A stretch of 64,000 nt of DNA from a virus. The notes beneath the pieces were generated by a model. That model saw only the letters and a list, made by a program, of their open reading frames with translations. It was not told where the DNA came from and ran no database searches. The position numbers and the translations under genes were made by a program. Location of the stretch: IMG/VR virus record IMGVR_UViG_3300008267_000009, positions 1-64,000 of that record, one strand, 5' to 3'. Shown piece by piece: positions 1 through 5,970 of the stretch (position 1 is its first letter; the number at the start of each line of letters is the position of its first letter).

Positions 1-1
1 A

Positions 2-63
2 TGTGGATAACTTACGCTCAAAATTCCAGGGATTTCCACACCTGTGTATAAAGCTGTGGATAA
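2..63 (-). promoter_or_regulatory. Cluster of DnaA boxes (possible replication origin)
   Basis: Read on the minus strand, positions 2-10 and 55-63 are both TTATCCACA, the consensus DnaA box, and 43-51 is TTATACACA, an accepted variant. A weaker box in the opposite orientation (ATTTCCACA, two mismatches) sits at 32-40. Three same-direction boxes in 62 bases is far above chance. The stretch has no convincing gene, although the boxes may continue left of the window. DnaA is the host initiator, so this could be a phage origin recruiting host DnaA, or a DnaA-regulated promoter for leftward genes beyond the edge. Confidence 0.55.
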
Positions 64-85
64 CGCCCCCAAAAAGCTGCGGGCC

Positions 86-101
86 GATCTGACAATTGTC
101 A
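86..101. promoter_or_regulatory. Perfect palindrome with GATCTGACA motif (operator-like)
   Basis: TGACAATTGTCA (90-101) is a perfect 12-base palindrome. It overlaps GATCTGACA (86-94), a motif that recurs as GGTCTGACA at 743-751 and 1218-1226, each time in an intergenic region that precedes leftward genes. This fits a binding site for a dimeric repressor or activator; no regulator can be assigned. Confidence 0.35.
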
Positions 102-119
102 AACCGACACGCCGCTAAT

Positions 120-263
120 TTACTGTGATTTATCTCGCATTGCTAAACGCCACGACCACACAAGGGCGGGAATACCGATAAGCAAATAGAGCGGGATATT
201 AGCATAGAGCCCTAAGAAATCGGAGTTTATATATAAGAAATCCCAAGTAATTTCAATCTCCAT
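120..263 (-). CDS. Small single-span membrane protein (47 aa)
   Basis: No known family. The protein has one hydrophobic segment at about residues 18-38 (LYANIPLYLLIGIPALVW) followed by a basic tail (RLAMRDK), which suggests a single membrane span with the C-terminus in the cytoplasm by the positive-inside rule. Its ATG shares one base with the stop of the upstream gene (TAATG), so it is probably translated by coupling. It is the last of three overlapping small leftward genes. Function unknown; possibilities include an accessory lysis or superinfection protein, but nothing in the sequence decides this. Confidence 0.6.
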   Translation of the reverse strand: MEIEITWDFLYINSDFLGLYANIPLYLLIGIPALVWSWRLAMRDKSQ

Positions 264-439
264 TATTCGTATGTCTCCCAATCTAGTGTAAGAGATTTAG
301 ACATCTCATCTTCATCATACTCATCAGAGCCTAACTCTATTAAGCCCTCTTCTAGAGCCTTGTTATACATTTCTTCTTCATCAAGATAGACATAAGCATC
401 GCTTACATCTGCTTGGATAGTATCCCATTTAGTCATCAT
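263..439 (-). CDS. Small acidic protein (58 aa), unknown function
   Basis: Begins MMTKWDTIQADV and is strongly acidic in the middle (DEEEMYNKALEEG, DEYDEDEMSK). The first of two adjacent ATGs is chosen because it overlaps the upstream stop as TAATG and has AGGAG about ten bases before it. No recognisable domain. The charge pattern resembles small phage proteins that bind and inhibit host nucleic-acid enzymes, but this is only an analogy. It lies in the middle of a three-gene leftward operon. Confidence 0.65.
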   Translation of the reverse strand: MMTKWDTIQADVSDAYVYLDEEEMYNKALEEGLIELGSDEYDEDEMSKSLTLDWETYE

Positions 440-612
440 TACTTATTATCTCCTGTCTTGATAGTCATTACATTAGCAGAAAACTTAGTTTTCTTACCTA
501 GTTCGCTAGCGTTAAGCGATTCGATTAGGTGGTCAATAGCCTTTATATCGTGGGCTACATTGTCAATAGATAGTAGGCGAGAGCCTTGCCAAATTGAGTA
601 AGTGATTGTCAT
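439..612 (-). CDS. Small hypothetical protein (57 aa)
   Basis: Begins MTITYSIWQGSRLL and ends in KTGDNK. No family recognised. It has a predicted helical middle (DNVAHDIKAIDHLIESL) and is soluble. It is first of the three-gene leftward operon and its stop overlaps the next start (TAATG). A weak purine-rich SD (AAAGAAG) lies upstream of the ATG. The gene accounts for the bases that also carry a spurious rightward frame at 413-601. Confidence 0.6.
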   Translation of the reverse strand: MTITYSIWQGSRLLSIDNVAHDIKAIDHLIESLNASELGKKTKFSANVMTIKTGDNK

Positions 613-655
613 TATCTGTTCTTCTTTCGTTAGTAGTTAGTTAGTTGTTAAGCGG

Positions 656-697
656 TTATTTGCTAGGCTCACCTTTCGGATTATTTGCTAGGCTCAC
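656..697. repeat. 17-base direct repeat, two copies
   Basis: TTATTTGCTAGGCTCAC occurs at 656-672 and again at 681-697, a 25-base period, upstream of the leftward operon that starts at 612. On the minus strand the unit reads GTGAGCCTAGCAAATAA. Two copies about two helical turns apart suit a regulatory protein site. No promoter is clearly placed relative to them. Confidence 0.5.
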
Positions 698-736
698 GCT
701 TTAATTCTTATTTAATTGTTATGTCTGTAAGACTAC

Positions 737-751
737 ACTATAGGTCTGACA
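737..751 (-). promoter_or_regulatory. TGTCAGACC-TATAGT element
   Basis: On the minus strand TGTCAGACC (751-743) is followed directly by TATAGT (742-737). The same pair of words occurs in the promoter at 1205-1234, where TGTCAGACC lies in the spacer and TATAGT is the -10 box. This is therefore a likely promoter or operator for the leftward genes starting at 612. The -35 is unclear: TTGAAA (753-758) is only 10 bases away. Confidence 0.35.
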
Positions 752-786
752 TTTTCAACCTTATAGGGGGGTGTGTCGTGTGTGAG

Positions 787-939
787 TTACCTCACATTGA
801 CTAGGGCGTGTGTAGCGTAGTTACCGCCACACATTACGCATAGTGTCCAAGCGGTTACCCTACCGCAACCATTAGAACACGCCACATAGTGGCTAGGTGT
901 GTGATAGTCGTTACGACTTTCCCAAATACGATTAGTCAT
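787..939 (-). CDS. Small zinc-ribbon protein (50 aa)
   Basis: The translation contains CSNGC and later CVMC, four cysteines in two knuckles (C-x3-C and C-x2-C) spaced like a zinc ribbon, so it probably binds one Zn ion. Family unknown. The ATG lies one base after the stop of the upstream gene, and an AAAGG SD sits inside that gene's end, so the pair should be co-translated. Small zinc-ribbon proteins are common among early phage genes and often contact nucleic acids or host proteins. Confidence 0.65.
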   Translation of the reverse strand: MTNRIWESRNDYHTPSHYVACSNGCGRVTAWTLCVMCGGNYATHALVNVR

Positions 940-940
940 A

Positions 941-1153
941 TTAGTTAGCCTTTCTATTAGCGAACACCCAAGCGGACTCGCTAGGTGATAGGTAGCGGTG
1001 AGAGATTAGACCCTTATCGGCTACCATATAGACATAAGCCATACGGCTAATGTAGTTACCATTAGCAAGACGGAAGATATTGTTATCCTTAGTGTTACTA
1101 GAGGACATTGGATGAGTAGGTTCTACTACTACGCTTACATTTAGTGAGTTCAT
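941..1153 (-). CDS. Hypothetical early-type protein (70 aa)
   Basis: Begins MNSLNVSVVVEPTHPM and ends ANRKAN. The reading frame is open back to 1234, but the start at 1153 is chosen because a perfect AAAGGAG lies at 1159-1165, five bases upstream. Near the end, ISRMAYVYMVADKGLISHRYL looks like a small alpha/beta fold. No family is recognised. It is first in a two-gene leftward operon with the zinc-ribbon gene and is driven by the promoter at 1205-1234. Confidence 0.65.
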   Translation of the reverse strand: MNSLNVSVVVEPTHPMSSSNTKDNNIFRLANGNYISRMAYVYMVADKGLISHRYLSPSESAWVFANRKAN

Positions 1154-1204
1154 TTGAACTCCTTTCTTTAGTAACACCTTGTTACTTTCTTTCTTATACC
1201 TATA

Positions 1205-1234
1205 ACTATACAGGGGGGGTCTGACAAATATCAA
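1205..1234 (-). promoter_or_regulatory. Leftward promoter, TTGATA-18-TATAGT
   Basis: On the minus strand TTGATA (1234-1229) and TATAGT (1210-1205) are separated by 18 bases. The spacer contains a run of seven C's and the recurring TGTCAGACC word. Transcription would begin near 1198 and give a leader of about 45 bases with AAAGGAG for the 70-aa gene. Confidence 0.5.
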
Positions 1235-1241
1235 GTCGAAA

Positions 1242-1330
1242 ATCGGACATTCAGGACAATTTGAAAAAATAGTTAGTGAGATACATCACATTTAGGCTCA
1301 TTATGGGCGCACTATCGGACAAATCGGACA
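1242..1330. repeat. Three ATCGGACA repeats
   Basis: ATCGGACA occurs at 1242-1249, 1314-1321 and 1323-1330, the last two nine bases apart. They lie in the intergenic region between the leftward promoter and the rightward genes, so they may be operator sites of a switch or iterons. No coding sequence was found in 1154-1424. Confidence 0.4.
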
Positions 1331-1395
1331 TGTTTTAGGTTCAGCATCATACAAATTAAAAATATATTAACATTTTAGAAAATATGAAATAGTAG

Positions 1396-1418
1396 TTGAC
1401 TGAAATATATAGTACAAT
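1396..1418 (+). promoter_or_regulatory. Probable leaderless promoter (-10 TACAAT)
   Basis: TACAAT at 1413-1418 ends six bases before the ATG at 1425, the spacing seen for other leaderless genes in this window. TTGACT (1396-1401) is only 11 bases upstream of it, so it cannot be its usual -35. An alternative pairing is TTGACT with TAGATA (1418-1423, spacer 16), but that would start transcription inside the gene. Confidence 0.4.
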
Positions 1419-1424
1419 AGATAT

Positions 1425-1532
1425 ATGGAAAAGATCCCAGGATATAAGCAGACTCCACCAGATTGGTGTGATGATTGCAATGCTGCTCCAGGGGGAGAAT
1501 GTCCAGATTGTGGATGTACTCACAATTGTTAA
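1425..1532 (+). CDS. Cys-rich miniprotein (35 aa)
   Basis: Begins MEKIPGYKQTPPDWC. It has six cysteines: C-x2-C (WCDDC), then C-x2-C-x-C (CPDCGC) and a final Cys with a His before it (THNC). This is enough to bind one or two zinc ions. No SD is visible and the -10 box TACAAT ends six bases before the ATG, so the message is probably leaderless. A longer frame at 1396-1662 overlaps it but runs through the tRNA and has no start signal. Function unknown. Confidence 0.6.
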   Translation: MEKIPGYKQTPPDWCDDCNAAPGGECPDCGCTHNC

Positions 1533-1561
1533 AAAGCGGGAACCGAATACGCTAATCCTTT

Positions 1562-1636
1562 GGGGATATAGCTTAATCTGGTTAAAGCATTTGTCTTATA
1601 TACAAACGATTCTGGGTTCAAATCCCAGTATCCCTA
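1562..1636 (+). tRNA. tRNA-Ile (anticodon UAU)
   Basis: A complete cloverleaf folds by eye. The acceptor stem is 1562-1568 with 1629-1635 (one G-U pair), the D arm is GCTT/AAGC with GG in the loop, and the anticodon stem TTTGT/ACAAA (1590-1594, 1602-1606) holds loop CTTATAT. The T arm is CTGGG/CCCAG with loop TTCAAAT. U33 precedes anticodon TAT and A37 follows. The discriminator base is A, as for Ile. CCA is not encoded (ACTA follows). Bacteria usually read AUA with a lysidine-modified CAU anticodon, so a UAU anticodon is uncommon. Confidence 0.9.
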
Positions 1637-1644
1637 CTAAAGTC

Positions 1645-1674
1645 TTGACAGTGAAATTTTGATAATGTTATAAT
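1645..1674 (+). promoter_or_regulatory. Consensus sigma-70 promoter of the deoC operon
   Basis: TTGACA (1645-1650) and TATAAT (1669-1674), both perfect, are separated by 18 bases. Transcription would start near 1681, just downstream of the tRNA, and give a leader of about 65 bases. This leader contains two six-G runs separated by TC (1681-1695) and then a very AT-rich stretch before the SD (AAGGA) of the next gene. Confidence 0.75.
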
Positions 1675-1747
1675 TCCATAGGGGGGTCGGGGGGTCAGCA
1701 AATCAACAAATAACAAATATTTAATATATATAATATATAAGGATAAT

Positions 1748-1843
1748 ATGGATAAAAAGTTAAAGAAAATGAAGAATGCAGTCCTAGTATTTTCTTGGAT
1801 CTGGATAGCTGGTTGGATTTGGTATATATGGCATCTGAATTAG
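1748..1843 (+). CDS. Tiny membrane protein (31 aa)
   Basis: A basic N-terminus (MDKKLKKMKN) is followed by one Trp-rich hydrophobic helix (VLVFSWIWIAGWIWYIW) that fills the rest. AAGGA precedes the ATG by about four bases. It overlaps the start of deoC by 16 bases, which would couple the two. Tiny basic one-span phage peptides may act in lysis or at the membrane; nothing further can be said. Confidence 0.55.
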   Translation: MDKKLKKMKNAVLVFSWIWIAGWIWYIWHLN

Positions 1844-2637
1844 AATTTTTGCAATTTTCAAGTAAAATTGATCACTCAGTATTAAACCCTTCATACACAG
1901 ATGATGAAGCTATAGAAGAAGTTAAAGTGTCTGCTTGGTACAGAACTAAGTATGCTATTGTAAAACCACATCACTTGCCTATAACAAAAACTGTTCCAGG
2001 TGGTAATATAATAAGCACTATCGGATTTCCTCATGGCGGAAACTCAATGAGAAGTAAGATAATCGAAGCTCAGTATTTGCATACATTTATGTGTAAGGAA
2101 GCTGATATGGTTATGAATATAGGTGCATTTAGATCTAAAAAGTTTAAGTATGTAGAAGATGAAATTATAGCTGTAAAAAATGCTTTAAATAATGTTATTA
2201 ATACAGCTCCAGGTGTTACTTTGCCAAGTGGAGATTCTAGATCTCATAATGGTTCAGGTTCTGTGCTAAAGGTAATTATTGAAGTTGGACATCTAACAGA
2301 TGATGAGATTGCTGATGCTTGCAAACTTGTAGAGCAAGCAGGTGGAGATTTTGTAAAGACATCTAGTGGATATGGTCCTAGAGGAGCAACACTAAAAGAT
2401 ATTGAGATTATGAAAAATTCTGTTAGCTCAGCTGTTGGAGTAAAAGCAGCGGGTGGAATTAGAACATTAGAATCAGCACTTGCAATGATAGATGCAGGAG
2501 CAGATAGACTAGGACTTACTGCAACTAAGAAAATATGTGATGATTGGCGTATTATGCATGGATTAATTGATTTAGATTGGGATAATCCAGATTACAAAGA
2601 TCATAAAGTAACAGATGCGATGTTAAATCAACTATGA
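1828..2637 (+). CDS. deoC: Deoxyribose-phosphate aldolase
   Basis: Class I aldolase that cleaves 2-deoxyribose-5-phosphate to glyceraldehyde-3-phosphate and acetaldehyde, normally in deoxynucleoside salvage. All hallmarks are visible in 269 residues: the Schiff-base lysine K177 in FVKTSSGYGPRGATL, the second lysine K206 in VKAAGGIRTLESA, D93 in ADMVMNIGAF, and the phosphate-binding GADRLGLT near the end. The ATG at 1828 overlaps the tiny upstream membrane gene; a longer start at 1795 has no SD. The gene fits with the phage ribonucleotide reductase as nucleotide metabolism. It could recycle host deoxyribose for carbon, or run in reverse toward deoxyribose synthesis. Confidence 0.92.
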   Translation: MASELEFLQFSSKIDHSVLNPSYTDDEAIEEVKVSAWYRTKYAIVKPHHLPITKTVPGGNIISTIGFPHGGNSMRSKIIEAQYLHTFMCKEADMVMNIGAFRSKKFKYVEDEIIAVKNALNNVINTAPGVTLPSGDSRSHNGSGSVLKVIIEVGHLTDDEIADACKLVEQAGGDFVKTSSGYGPRGATLKDIEIMKNSVSSAVGVKAAGGIRTLESALAMIDAGADRLGLTATKKICDDWRIMHGLIDLDWDNPDYKDHKVTDAMLNQL

Positions 2638-2744
2638 AATTTTGTACTTATTGCGATAAGCTATCATATACTTCTAAATTAACTTCAGAAGGCAAAATTA
2701 TATATTATTGTTCAGATCATGCTATAAATATCTCAGTCGACTAG
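2634..2744 (+). CDS. Zinc-ribbon peptide (36 aa)
   Basis: Begins MKFCTYCDKLSYTS and contains a first knuckle C-x2-C (CTYC) and a second knuckle CSDH, giving three Cys and one His in a zinc-ribbon arrangement. Its ATG overlaps the deoC stop (ATGA), so it is translated by coupling. It looks like the single-ribbon peptides common in phages. No partner is known. Confidence 0.65.
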   Translation: MKFCTYCDKLSYTSKLTSEGKIIYYCSDHAINISVD

Positions 2745-2768
2745 GTTTATTATATATAGTACTAATGA

Positions 2769-2774
2769 TAGAAT
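2769..2774 (+). promoter_or_regulatory. -10 box TAGAAT for leaderless HNH gene
   Basis: TAGAAT ends exactly six bases before the ATG at 2781 and there is no SD. The -35 position has TTTATT (2746-2751, spacer 17), a weak match. The palindromic CAGTCGACTA (2734-2743) lies just upstream. Confidence 0.45.
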
Positions 2775-2780
2775 GTAGCT

Positions 2781-3065
2781 ATGAAATCAGAAAAGTCTTC
2801 TGTAGCTAAACAAAAGGCATTTCTGACTAGATATATTCAAGAATTAAAAAGTAAAACTCCCTGTATGGATTGCAAAGAATCATATCCATACTACGTAATG
2901 GATTTTGATCATGTACGTGGGCGGAAACAAGCAAATGTAATGGAACTAGTTTCTACTCTATCTAAGAAAAGAATAGATGAAGAAATATCTAAGTGTGAGA
3001 TTGTTTGTTCTAATTGTCATAGAATAAGAACTCATTTAAGAAAAATTAAAAAGATAAATAAGTAA
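2781..3065 (+). CDS. HNH endonuclease-like protein (94 aa)
   Basis: Has the zinc-HNH layout: C28 and C31 (CMDC), then the active-site DFDHVRGRKQANV with H44, then CSNCH (C76, C79, H80) and H85. The catalytic His and the two zinc knuckles are intact, so it can probably nick or cut DNA. HNH proteins in phages serve as homing endonucleases or in packaging. It is not inserted in a gene and is far from any terminase, so a free-standing homing enzyme is the simpler reading. Predicted leaderless start at 2781. Confidence 0.8.
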   Translation: MKSEKSSVAKQKAFLTRYIQELKSKTPCMDCKESYPYYVMDFDHVRGRKQANVMELVSTLSKKRIDEEISKCEIVCSNCHRIRTHLRKIKKINK

Positions 3066-3075
3066 TATATTCTAG

Positions 3076-3104
3076 TTGACTAAGATATATATGAATAATA
3101 AAAC
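3076..3104 (+). promoter_or_regulatory. Promoter TTGACT-17-TAAAAC
   Basis: TTGACT (3076-3081) and TAAAAC (3099-3104) are 17 bases apart, and the same TTGACT begins the other clear promoters in this window. TTGACT is part of the near-palindrome TAGTTGACTA (3073-3082). Transcription would start around 3111, only a few bases before the ATG at 3115. Confidence 0.45.
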
Positions 3105-3114
3105 GGGGGGATAT

Positions 3115-3417
3115 ATGGAAAATCGTCTCAGATTGGCCTATGAGAGCTCAAGACTCGAAAACAAGAACTTCTACCTTGGAGATGAGATCTTGGCTAAAAA
3201 GGCCCTTGGAGTATTTATAGACTATATCCTAGAAAAGTTGCTAGAATGTCCAAATGTAGAATATTCAAAGTGCTCTACTTGGTGGAGACATGATGATTGT
3301 AATAAATTGATGGAAATGTTATTCGAATTGACTGGAAATATTAAATATAAGGCAGTATATGGTGATAGGTTACTATCTGAACCTGCTGATGGTAAGCAAT
3401 TGAACCTATGGGATTAA
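3115..3417 (+). CDS. Hypothetical protein (100 aa)
   Basis: Begins MENRLRLAYESSR and ends KQLNLWD. Mostly helical, with the moderately conserved-looking stretch STWWRHDDCNKLMEML. No known domain. The start at 3115 is preferred over in-frame starts at 3076 and 3091 because GGGGGGA lies just before it and the promoter -10 box would overlap the earlier ones. It converges with the leftward gene at 3414 and the two stops overlap. Confidence 0.65.
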   Translation: MENRLRLAYESSRLENKNFYLGDEILAKKALGVFIDYILEKLLECPNVEYSKCSTWWRHDDCNKLMEMLFELTGNIKYKAVYGDRLLSEPADGKQLNLWD

Positions 3418-3605
3418 ATTAGGTTCTTCTTCTCCCGCCGCACTTTCACTTTTTTAATCCAATATAAAGGATTAAGCGCATTTAATATTTTATATATACG
3501 AGCTTCTATTTTCTTCTCTATCTTAGCAGTATTAGACTCTTCCTGAAAATACTTAGTTCGGAAGTATGGGTTATTCATCTGCTTCGAAAAATGATGTGGG
3601 CTCAT
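3414..3605 (-). CDS. Small basic protein (63 aa)
   Basis: Begins MSPHHFSKQMNNPYFR and ends in a basic stretch (KKVKVRREKKNLI). The middle (EKKIEARIYKILNALNPLYW) may form an amphipathic helix. No family known. It has no SD. TATAAT (3617-3612) ends six bases before the ATG, so the message should be leaderless. The basic tail could bind nucleic acid or membrane. Confidence 0.55.
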   Translation of the reverse strand: MSPHHFSKQMNNPYFRTKYFQEESNTAKIEKKIEARIYKILNALNPLYWIKKVKVRREKKNLI

Positions 3606-3611
3606 ATTTTA

Positions 3612-3617
3612 ATTATA
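3612..3617 (-). promoter_or_regulatory. Perfect -10 TATAAT, leaderless
   Basis: On the minus strand TATAAT is followed by six bases and the ATG at 3605. The -35 region (3635-3640, GCGAAA) is weak. Same geometry as the promoter of the next leftward gene upstream. Confidence 0.5.
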
Positions 3618-3660
3618 CCCCCAAACCTTTCTTTTTTCGCCGCACTTTTTTCGCACTATT

Positions 3661-3939
3661 TTATTCTATTACCATAACTGCAACAGAAATTGATTGCAAA
3701 GGATCTTCAGATATTACATATAGCCTATCGTTATAAGGCACACCCTCTATTGTAACTGGAGGCTGATCGTGCTCTACTCTTATGCCATATTTAGTTAAAG
3801 ATACATCTGGTCCACCAACTAGTATATGCTTATTTGCACTTAAATTTGTAATAATTATTTTATAATAAGATTGCACTTCATCTGGAAAGCTAAGCTCCAC
3901 AGGAGTCGCATTTGCTGTTACTAGCTTGGTTCTAATCAT
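3661..3939 (-). CDS. Beta-rich virion-like small protein (92 aa)
   Basis: Alternating hydrophobic and polar residues throughout (KLVTANATPVELSFP, YKIIITNLSANKHILVGG, LYVISEDPLQSISVAVMVIE) suggest a small beta sandwich. This composition resembles phage capsid-decoration or fibre-base domains; assignment is by composition only. The ATG follows TATAAT by six bases with no SD (leaderless). It lies alone between two terminator-like regions, so its expression is independent of the lysis block. Confidence 0.55.
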   Translation of the reverse strand: MIRTKLVTANATPVELSFPDEVQSYYKIIITNLSANKHILVGGPDVSLTKYGIRVEHDQPPVTIEGVPYNDRLYVISEDPLQSISVAVMVIE

Positions 3940-3945
3940 ACCCTA

Positions 3946-3975
3946 ATTATACACCCATATAAACACAAAACCCAA
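3946..3975 (-). promoter_or_regulatory. Leaderless promoter TTGGGT-18-TATAAT
   Basis: On the minus strand TTGGGT (3975-3970) and TATAAT (3951-3946) are 18 bases apart, and the ATG at 3939 follows six bases later. The -35 lies inside the 3' arm of the upstream hairpin (3968-3999), so terminator and promoter share bases. Confidence 0.55.
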
Positions 3976-3999
3976 CCAGAGGCGGATCCGATTGGGTTT
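3968..3999 (-). terminator. Terminator of the leftward lysis block
   Basis: AAACCCAA (3968-3975) and TTGGGTTT (3992-3999) form an eight-pair stem with a 16-base loop. Read leftward, the 3' arm runs into TTTTGTGTTT, a U-rich tail. It lies downstream of the last gene (4091) of the leftward block. The interval 4000-4090 has no other feature I can support. Confidence 0.5.
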
Positions 4000-4090
4000 A
4001 TGTAGTATATTACTATACATTATACTGGGAACATCTCTGCTCTACCAGCACTTCTTAATTGTAAAATAATAATTTTACAATGTCAATAGT

Positions 4091-4288
4091 TTAGGCATCA
4101 AAATTGATGACGCCCTTAGAGGCCAATATATCATAAAGTCCACCGCACATATATTCTAGCTGTGGTCTCATTTCTTCGATATATTTCTCTAAATCAGCGA
4201 GTTTAGTACCTTCTTGATTCACAGCCGCCAAACGATTATCGTTATTAATCTTTTCGACCATAAGCAAGACTACTTGTTCTTTTGTCAT
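4091..4288 (-). CDS. Small helical protein (65 aa)
   Basis: Begins MTKEQVVLLMVEKINN. Two amphipathic helices are predicted (residues 3-15 and 28-50, ADLEKYIEEMRPQLEYM), consistent with a helical hairpin. No domain recognised. Its ATG overlaps the stop of the upstream gene (ATGA), so they are coupled. It is last in the leftward block with the glycosyltransferase and lysozyme genes. Confidence 0.6.
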   Translation of the reverse strand: MTKEQVVLLMVEKINNDNRLAAVNQEGTKLADLEKYIEEMRPQLEYMCGGLYDILASKGVINFDA

Positions 4289-4503
4289 TTATTTTCCTCT
4301 TCATTGTTAGGGACGTAAGAAGGGACTGGTCCCAATAAGTAACCCTTCTCATGATATTCTACCATTTTTTCTACGTCTTGGCTACCAGCAACCTCTTTTG
4401 CAATAAGGGTAAGCATGTCATATATTCTGTGCAGCATAATATAATTTACTAGTGGCAAATTATCTTCTATGCTATTCGTCTGTTGATTCTGGTCTTCCTG
4501 CAT
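4285..4503 (-). CDS. Small helical protein (72 aa)
   Basis: A Gln- and Asn-rich start (MQEDQNQQTN) precedes a helical core (LVNYIMLHRIYDMLTLIAKEV) and an acidic tail (NNEEENK). No family known. Coupled to the downstream gene by ATGA. Its start lies inside the end of the 37-aa gene upstream. Confidence 0.6.
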   Translation of the reverse strand: MQEDQNQQTNSIEDNLPLVNYIMLHRIYDMLTLIAKEVAGSQDVEKMVEYHEKGYLLGPVPSYVPNNEEENK

Positions 4504-4585
4504 CTAGCCAAAATACCTCTCTACCCATTGCATCTGTAACATACATTGCAGATCCTTCATATTCTATTTTTTCAGGCTCACACAT
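4472..4585 (-). CDS. Short protein (37 aa) overlapping its neighbours
   Basis: Begins MCEPEKIEYEGSAMYV and ends GRPESTDE. It overlaps the end of the glycosyltransferase-like gene by eight bases and the start of the next gene by 32. The frame fills what would otherwise be a gap in a tightly packed operon, and its composition is protein-like, but there is no domain match. It may be a real leader peptide or a chance frame. Confidence 0.4.
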   Translation of the reverse strand: MCEPEKIEYEGSAMYVTDAMGREVFWLDAGRPESTDE

Positions 4586-5759
4586 TTTGAAACCATTTCT
4601 TAATTATAGGGCTTTCAGTTGTTTCTAAATACTCTATCATGCTTTCAGGGTTATTATCTGTATAAATATTTTTAACCTCATGGTCCCATCTAGCAGACTG
4701 GTTTGAATATATTAACCAGTCCTGACTTTTGTCTGGATAAAATATAATTTGTTGGGTTCCTTTATCTGCATACATAGCATTTAAAAAGTTACTTCCAACT
4801 ATTCCAACAATACACTCAGCTTCAGTAACAGATTTAATCTGATCCATCATATTAATGTCTTCATTATAAAAAATTTCAAATCCTTTAGATTCCATATAGT
4901 CATTTAATTTATCTGTATTTGAAATTGCTCTATCGCTATAGAGTTTAGTGTTTCTAGCTATGAATATTTTTTTTCCAGGAATGGTTCTACTTATAAGACC
5001 GCTTTCGGCAAAATTTCTTTTTAAAATCTCAAAAGAATCTGAGTACAGAAGTAAAGTAGGTTGTCCAAATGTAATGATTTGATAAGATAGCTTAAAGGCT
5101 AAGCTTTCGTGTCTTGTAGGAAAGACTCTTTTTACTCCAGATAGCCCAGTATTGTTTGACCAATGAATGTAGTTAGTTGTATATGTCTCACTGTCGTTAG
5201 CAGGCTCAAATCCCATGTCGGTATAATAAAATACATAAGCTGAGTCTGCAGATATTACTTTATTAAACTTAGAGTCTGTACACTCATAATCAATTTCATA
5301 AAAATTTAAAAAATCAAGCCAATATCTCAAAGGTTCAGTGTTTATGTCTTTCGCCTGTTGAGCAGTCATTAAAAACGTTTTATATATTTTATCTTCAGTA
5401 ATCATGCTTTCTCTGGCATTAAAAACAACTTTAAATTTTTCATTATTTTCTTTTAGCGTAAGAATTATTGGCATAATTTCAAGCATGTCGTGAAAATATT
5501 TTTTTGTAATTGGTATTGTAAGTATAGCTCCATCGTAATGTTCTTCTTGCTTATTATTAAATTCACCAACCATAGGAATCATTATTCCATTAAACTGATG
5601 TCTATAATTTATTACAGGATTTTTTACTTTTACATAAAACCCAAATTCTCCGTAAGGCTTAACATCCTCAACTTGCTCTAAAGATCTTATTTCTTCAAAA
5701 AAGGCTTCTCTTACTTCTGGATGAGTTATTGTTATTCCTTTAATTGGACCAGCAGCCAC
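4578..5759 (-). CDS. GT61-like glycosyltransferase
   Basis: A 393-residue protein whose C-terminal third (about 263-345) matches the pattern of the DUF563/GT61 glycosyltransferases: IFIARNTKLYSDRAISN, then KGFEIFYNEDINMMDQI, then AECIVGIVGSNFLNAMY and TQQIIFYP. In the family these words surround the sugar-nucleotide site. The N-terminal part (to 160) is not recognised. GTG start (5759) with AAAGGGG six bases upstream, overlapping the previous stop (TAGTG). Such enzymes build capsule or O-linked glycans; here it may glycosylate phage virion proteins or the host surface. The motif match is by eye. Confidence 0.6.
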   Translation of the reverse strand: MAAGPIKGITITHPEVREAFFEEIRSLEQVEDVKPYGEFGFYVKVKNPVINYRHQFNGIMIPMVGEFNNKQEEHYDGAILTIPITKKYFHDMLEIMPIILTLKENNEKFKVVFNARESMITEDKIYKTFLMTAQQAKDINTEPLRYWLDFLNFYEIDYECTDSKFNKVISADSAYVFYYTDMGFEPANDSETYTTNYIHWSNNTGLSGVKRVFPTRHESLAFKLSYQIITFGQPTLLLYSDSFEILKRNFAESGLISRTIPGKKIFIARNTKLYSDRAISNTDKLNDYMESKGFEIFYNEDINMMDQIKSVTEAECIVGIVGSNFLNAMYADKGTQQIIFYPDKSQDWLIYSNQSARWDHEVKNIYTDNNPESMIEYLETTESPIIKKWFQNV

Positions 5760-5965
5760 TACAACCCCTTTATCTGTTTGCAGAGCTTATCATAAAAATC
5801 TAAGCCTATATTTTTTTTATAAGAACATGATAAGCAGTATAAGTATATATTACCATTTAAGTCTTCATTAGACATAAGAAGGCCCTGATCCAGAGGACAA
5901 TCGAGTCTTGGAACAAGGCCTTCTCTTGATAAGGCTATATATTTAGATACGTATTGTATCTGCAT
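5759..5965 (-). CDS. Zinc-ribbon-like protein (68 aa)
   Basis: The centre has CPLDQG and then CLSC, an incomplete zinc-ribbon pattern with three cysteines (plus C63 near the end, KLCKQIKGL). Begins MQIQYVSKYIALSREGL. Sits five bases downstream of the lysozyme gene and overlaps the GTG of the glycosyltransferase-like gene, so it is part of the same operon. Function unknown. Confidence 0.6.
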   Translation of the reverse strand: MQIQYVSKYIALSREGLVPRLDCPLDQGLLMSNEDLNGNIYLYCLSCSYKKNIGLDFYDKLCKQIKGL

Positions 5966-5970
5966 CTGAC

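Noticed and set aside
413-601. Rightward 62-residue frame
   Set aside because: The same bases carry two coupled leftward genes with overlapping TAATG junctions and an SD.
1396-1662. 88-residue rightward reading frame
   Set aside because: It runs through the tRNA and a better small gene in another frame, has a TTG start with no SD, and no protein-like features.
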